Below, piece after piece: positions 60,628 to 64,000 of a stretch of 64,000 bases of DNA (within the stretch, counting starts at the first letter, position 1; each line of letters begins with the position of its first letter). Source of the DNA: an uncultured Eubacteriales bacterium. Lineage in GTDB: Bacteria > Bacillota > Clostridia > Christensenellales > Aristaeellaceae. Location of the stretch: NCBI GenBank assembly GCA_902789795.1, contig CADAPM010000001.1, positions 1 through 64,000 on the forward strand, in the 5' to 3' direction. The notes under the pieces were generated by a model. That model had not been told where the DNA came from. It did not search any database and saw only the letters and a program-made list of their open reading frames with translations. The position numbers and the translations under genes are program-made.

Positions 60628-63600
60628 TACGCATACACCTCGATCTCATTGCGCAGTTTCCTGTCCGCAAACCAGCGCTCCAGCCGCCGCTTGTCCTCGC
60701 TCAGCGCCTCGCGCACGCCGCTGACATCGTTGGCGTTGATGGTGGGGGAGTATACGATGGTCGTGGGCGTGTGGTTCACGTCCGCGTTCAGCCCGCCAAA
60801 GCGGCTCAGGATCTCCGGCCAGCTGAAACCGCTCGCGGCCCGCGCCGCGTTCAGCAGCTCCGCCGTGCGGTCTGAGTGTTCTTCCGGGATCGCCCACTCG
60901 GGAATGCCGCCTTCGCCGAATATGCTCGGTGCTGTCGTGCGTCCGCCCTCGGCAAACATATACACCGTTTCCCCGCCGCGTCCCGCCGCGCTCTGGTTCC
61001 CGCCGCCCATTGTGACCGGCGTGTAGTACACAAGCGCGCTCTTGTTCGGCGGCATATAGCTGTCCACGGCCTGCGTGTTCAGGTTCGTCACCACATCCAG
61101 CGGGATGCTCTCGTTATTTTGCAAAAAGTCCAGACCGAAGTTATCGGCGTAGTTCTGCACCAGTCTGTCCAGCTCACTTTTCGCGGCTTCTACCGCCCTG
61201 GTCGTCTGCAGGATCCACGTTTCTCTATTTGCCAGCACATCGGCGTCATTAACGCCCCAGTTCTGCAGCCGTGAATAATCCTGCTGCAGGTCGTGCAGGG
61301 ATGCCCGAAGCGTATTGTAATTGTTCGCTGCCTCCAAAATCGCCTGCGCGTCCGTGAGGCCCACCACGTTTTTGAAACCGGCGATATTGTCAGGCGAGTA
61401 TTCGTCGCCGCCTGTGACCGCCGGAAGATCGCTACCGCGTAATAATGCCAGGATTCCCGGCCATCCGCCCACCTGTGTACGATTATAGTTGTCATTGATC
61501 TGCTGCATCGTGTACAGCAGCCTGAGCGTGTCCGCCTGTTCATACTGCCCTTTGCTGGTATAGTCCCGGATGCGCGCTTCCAGCCCCTCGTAACCGCCGT
61601 AATTGGCAATGCGATAGGCCAGCAGTCGGCTCATATTATTGATGCGCTCGCTGTTACCTCCGAATTGGCCGATAGCCTGATTCATGGTCATTTCGCCGCT
61701 CAGTACGGACATCGCATAGTTCATGAGCCGGTTGTACTCGTCGGCCATGTCGCCCTGTGTGATCTGGGTCTCCCACAGCCGCCACAGCATACCATCGTAC
61801 TGCTCGGCAAAGCCCATCTGGCGCTGCTGGTGCCTTTCCTCGATCTCGGCGCGCATGGCGTTATAGGTGGTCTCGTCCACCTTCTTGCCATCCACGAAGG
61901 ACTGGTGCTCGTAAGCCCATTCCAGGCCGAACATCTGTTCCAGATAGCGGTCGTTTTCATCCGCGATCGCCTGGTCCCGCGCGGCTGAGATCTCCTCGGC
62001 GGTCTTCTGGATGTCGCTCAGCTGCGCGGTCTGCGCCTTGTGCAGCAGCTTTTGCTGCTCGATGTAGTCCTGCTTGTCCTTGGCCTGGGCCGCGGCGCTG
62101 GCTACCATCTCGTTGTATTGGCTCATGTACTGCTGGATCAGGTCGTAGTCTTCCTGGGTAAAGCCATCCCGGAAGCCCTTCATCAGCGCATCATGGATGC
62201 CCTGGTTTACCTTTGCGGCCTCATTGAGCGTGTCCTCATACCCGGCGGTCATCAGCTTTTCAATGGTCTCCATCGTCTGGGCGTCCGTCGGTTCGCTGCC
62301 GTCCAGCAGCATTTTCCAGTACGCCGTGCTCGCGTTCTTGCTGTCGGTCAGGCCCTTCTGCACGGCCATGTACATGCTCATGCCCAGCCCTTCCAGCTCC
62401 GACTGCTGCTCCGGTGTCATGACATTGCCGGTGATCACGCTGGTCAGCAGGTTGCTGCTGAAGGTTTTGCTCGCTTCCTCATATTCGGTTTTGGCCGCGC
62501 TCACGCTTGTCCTGAACTTATCGACCTCTGCATATGCGGCAGTAAATTCTTCCGCCATGCCGTTCACATTGTCCATGATGGCCTTGTTGTCCAGCTCGCC
62601 CAGGCCAAACGCGTCCTCGAAGTGCTTTTCCTCCAATTCCTTGAACGCCTCTGCAGCGGCGACCACCGCCGCCAGCGTCATGGCGATGGCGCCCGTCGGT
62701 GTCAAAAACTTGCTGATAAAGCTGAAGGCCATGCCGGTCAGGGTCAGTCCGCCGCTCAGTCCTGCCAGCGTCGTAAGTCCGGTCACGAGCGCGTCAAAAT
62801 GCCCCTGATCCAGACCGTTAAAAGCGTCTACGATGCCGCCCAGTGCTTCTTGCGTTTCGCGCAGCTTAGGGCTCAGCGTTTCACCGGTGCGCCGCTTCAG
62901 CTCCTCCCACTTGCTCGCGAGTATTTCGGTATCTCCGTACAGCGTATCCATCATCACGGCCTGCGCGTACAGCCCGTAGCCCTCCGCGTCGCCGCTGTTC
63001 AGCGCGTCAAACAGCTGGATAGCACCCGCCATGCCTTCCATGATGTTGGATGCGCCTACGACGCCGCGCATACCAAACAACGTTCTCAGGCTGTTGATGC
63101 GTTTTTCTTCGTTCCAGTTAGCGCCGGACATCGCCTGATCCAGCTCCTGGAAAATGGTCATGATGGGCTTCAGCTGTCCCTCTGCGGTATACGCCTTGAA
63201 GCCCAGATCCTCCAGCTCGTTGAGCACGCCCAGCAGCGCCTTGTCTTCCATGATGCCCTTGACATCTTCTTCGCTCGCGCCCAGCAGTTTGAGCGTCTTG
63301 CTCGCGATGCCGGACGGTGCGATGATGCGCATGATGGCGGTGCGCATCGCTGTCGCCGCTGCGCTGCCGGTTATGCCGAAGTTGTGCATCAGGGCAGTCA
63401 GGGCCAGCAGCTCCTCCTTGCTTTCCGTAAACCGGCCCACGGCGCCCAGGGCCATAAAGGTCTCGCCAAACTGTTCCACGCTGCCGGTGGAGCTGTTGGC
63501 CGCGTACACCCACTGGTCCACGAAGTCGCCGAGGTCCGTTTCCATGCTGTACCCCAGCGCCCTCACGCTCTTGATCGCCATGTCGATGCCTTCGGACAGG

Positions 63601-64000
63601 TCGATGCCGCCCGCCTGCGCCAGTGCCATCAGGTGCGGCATTGCCGCGATGATCTCGTTGGCGTTCATGCCCGCACGGCTTGCGAGCATGATAGCGTTGC
63701 TCACGTCGTTGGTGTGGAAGATATTATCCTTGGCCCATTCTTTCGCGTGCTGGTCCAGCTTTGCCATCTGCTCGTCCAGCTCTTTCGTGCCCTGGCCGTA
63801 CTTCGTGGACAGCGCGATCCGCGCCTGGTTCATGTTGAACTCGTAATCTTTATAGACTTCAACGCTGTCTTTCCCGAAATTGACGATCTTGCTGGTCAGG
63901 CCGTCCAGCATCGCGCCCATTTCCATCAGCGTGTTCCCGACCTCGCCAAACCCGCGCGAAGTGGCGTTCAGGATGATATTTCTTTGAATGTCTTTTGCCA
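60627..64000 (-). CDS. Tail tape measure protein (5' end at window edge)
   Basis: The frame stays open to position 64000. The last readable codons (A-K-D-I-Q-R-N) are preceded by TG, so a start ATG would have its A at 64001, one base outside. The protein is about 1124 residues, mostly helical. The N-terminal part carries the TP901-type tape measure core (LASRAGMNANEI, ALGAVGRFTESKEELLALTALM), a hydrophobic stretch lies around residue 410 (LAGLSGGLTLTGMAFSFIS), and the C-terminal half is coiled-coil and Gln-rich. Its length sets the tail tube length. Confidence 0.88.
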   Translation of the reverse strand, partial: AKDIQRNIILNATSRGFGEVGNTLMEMGAMLDGLTSKIVNFGKDSVEVYKDYEFNMNQARIALSTKYGQGTKELDEQMAKLDQHAKEWAKDNIFHTNDVSNAIMLASRAGMNANEIIAAMPHLMALAQAGGIDLSEGIDMAIKSVRALGYSMETDLGDFVDQWVYAANSSTGSVEQFGETFMALGAVGRFTESKEELLALTALMHNFGITGSAAATAMRTAIMRIIAPSGIASKTLKLLGASEEDVKGIMEDKALLGVLNELEDLGFKAYTAEGQLKPIMTIFQELDQAMSGANWNEEKRINSLRTLFGMRGVVGASNIMEGMAGAIQLFDALNSGDAEGYGLYAQAVMMDTLYGDTEILASKWEELKRRTGETLSPKLRETQEALGGIVDAFNGLDQGHFDALVTGLTTLAGLSGGLTLTGMAFSFISKFLTPTGAIAMTLAAVVAAAEAFKELEEKHFEDAFGLGELDNKAIMDNVNGMAEEFTAAYAEVDKFRTSVSAAKTEYEEASKTFSSNLLTSVITGNVMTPEQQSELEGLGMSMYMAVQKGLTDSKNASTAYWKMLLDGSEPTDAQTMETIEKLMTAGYEDTLNEAAKVNQGIHDALMKGFRDGFTQEDYDLIQQYMSQYNEMVASAAAQAKDKQDYIEQQKLLHKAQTAQLSDIQKTAEEISAARDQAIADENDRYLEQMFGLEWAYEHQSFVDGKKVDETTYNAMRAEIEERHQQRQMGFAEQYDGMLWRLWETQITQGDMADEYNRLMNYAMSVLSGEMTMNQAIGQFGGNSERINNMSRLLAYRIANYGGYEGLEARIRDYTSKGQYEQADTLRLLYTMQQINDNYNRTQVGGWPGILALLRGSDLPAVTGGDEYSPDNIAGFKNVVGLTDAQAILEAANNYNTLRASLHDLQQDYSRLQNWGVNDADVLANRETWILQTTRAVEAAKSELDRLVQNYADNFGLDFLQNNESIPLDVVTNLNTQAVDSYMPPNKSALVYYTPVTMGGGNQSAAGRGGETVYMFAEGGRTTAPSIFGEGGIPEWAIPEEHSDRTAELLNAARAASGFSWPEILSRFGGLNADVNHTPTTIVYSPTINANDVSGVREALSEDKRRLERWFADRKLRNEIEVYA

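Larger units (their letters stand above)
37435..64000. mobile_element. Prophage of contractile-tail type, left end at tRNA-Ser
   Basis: From just after the tRNA-Ser(GCU) gene to the right edge all recognisable genes are phage-like: an accessory block on the plus strand (38.3-46.3 kb), mazEF, and lysis and tail genes on the minus strand. gpI-, gpJ-, gpW- and gpX-like proteins define a contractile tail. The left limit is inferred from gene content and the tRNA; no integrase or direct repeat was found in the window. Head, packaging, replication and integration genes must be outside. Confidence 0.8.

Overview
The window looks like the chromosome of an uncultured, fairly GC-rich gut or rumen Clostridia member. 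The gene order rimP-nusA-ylxR-ylxQ-infB-rbfA-nrnA-truB, ftsA-ftsZ without cell-wall genes between them, sigma-A promoters with 17-base spacers, strong AGGAGG-type ribosome sites and the B. subtilis-type UxuB all fit Firmicutes. A Christensenellales-like lineage is my guess; no sequence here proves it.

Region 1 (1-13.3 kb) is housekeeping. It holds ftsA, ftsZ, a long membrane-anchored coiled-coil protein, the translation and transcription operon from rimP to truB behind a strong promoter and a possible attenuator, then an initiator tRNA-Met and an elongator tRNA-Met. Region 2 (13.3-22 kb) lies mostly on the minus strand: a secreted GH3 enzyme, an AgrC-like sensor kinase broken by a one-base frameshift in an A-tract, its LytTR response regulator, and a circularly permuted GH3 enzyme with a membrane segment at each end. 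A 253-base non-coding repeat sits before it.

Region 3 (22-31.3 kb) is a plus-strand hexuronate operon: a small four-TM protein, UxuA, KDPG aldolase, KDG kinase, a PPi-type phosphofructokinase, a GH2 glycosidase, a GPH sugar symporter and UxuB. Together they would import a glycoside (probably a beta-glucuronide), release the sugar and run fructuronate to mannonate to KDG to KDPG to pyruvate plus glyceraldehyde 3-phosphate. Uronate isomerase is not in the window. Region 4 (31.3-37.1 kb) encodes secreted proteins: a 226-residue exported protein, a frameshifted FecR-like protein, an SH3/peptidoglycan-binding/PDZ lipoprotein and a 943-residue Ig-like/leucine-rich-repeat surface protein of lower GC.

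Region 5 (37.2-64 kb) begins with two tRNA-Ser genes and continues as a prophage of contractile-tail type. Next to the tRNAs is a 0.9 kb gene-free stretch full of tandem repeats and hairpins. Then come about fourteen small plus-strand genes with shared leader motifs: a membrane-anchored BRCT protein, an ArdC-like antirestriction protein, a possible sliding-clamp-like protein and many unknowns, ending in mazEF. A bidirectional terminator at 47.1 kb separates these from minus-strand lysis and tail genes (holin, endolysin, tail fibres, a ClpP-like protease, gpI, gpJ, gpW, gpU-like, gpX and the tape measure, which runs off the right edge). No integrase, capsid, terminase or replication gene is visible; they should lie beyond 64 kb.
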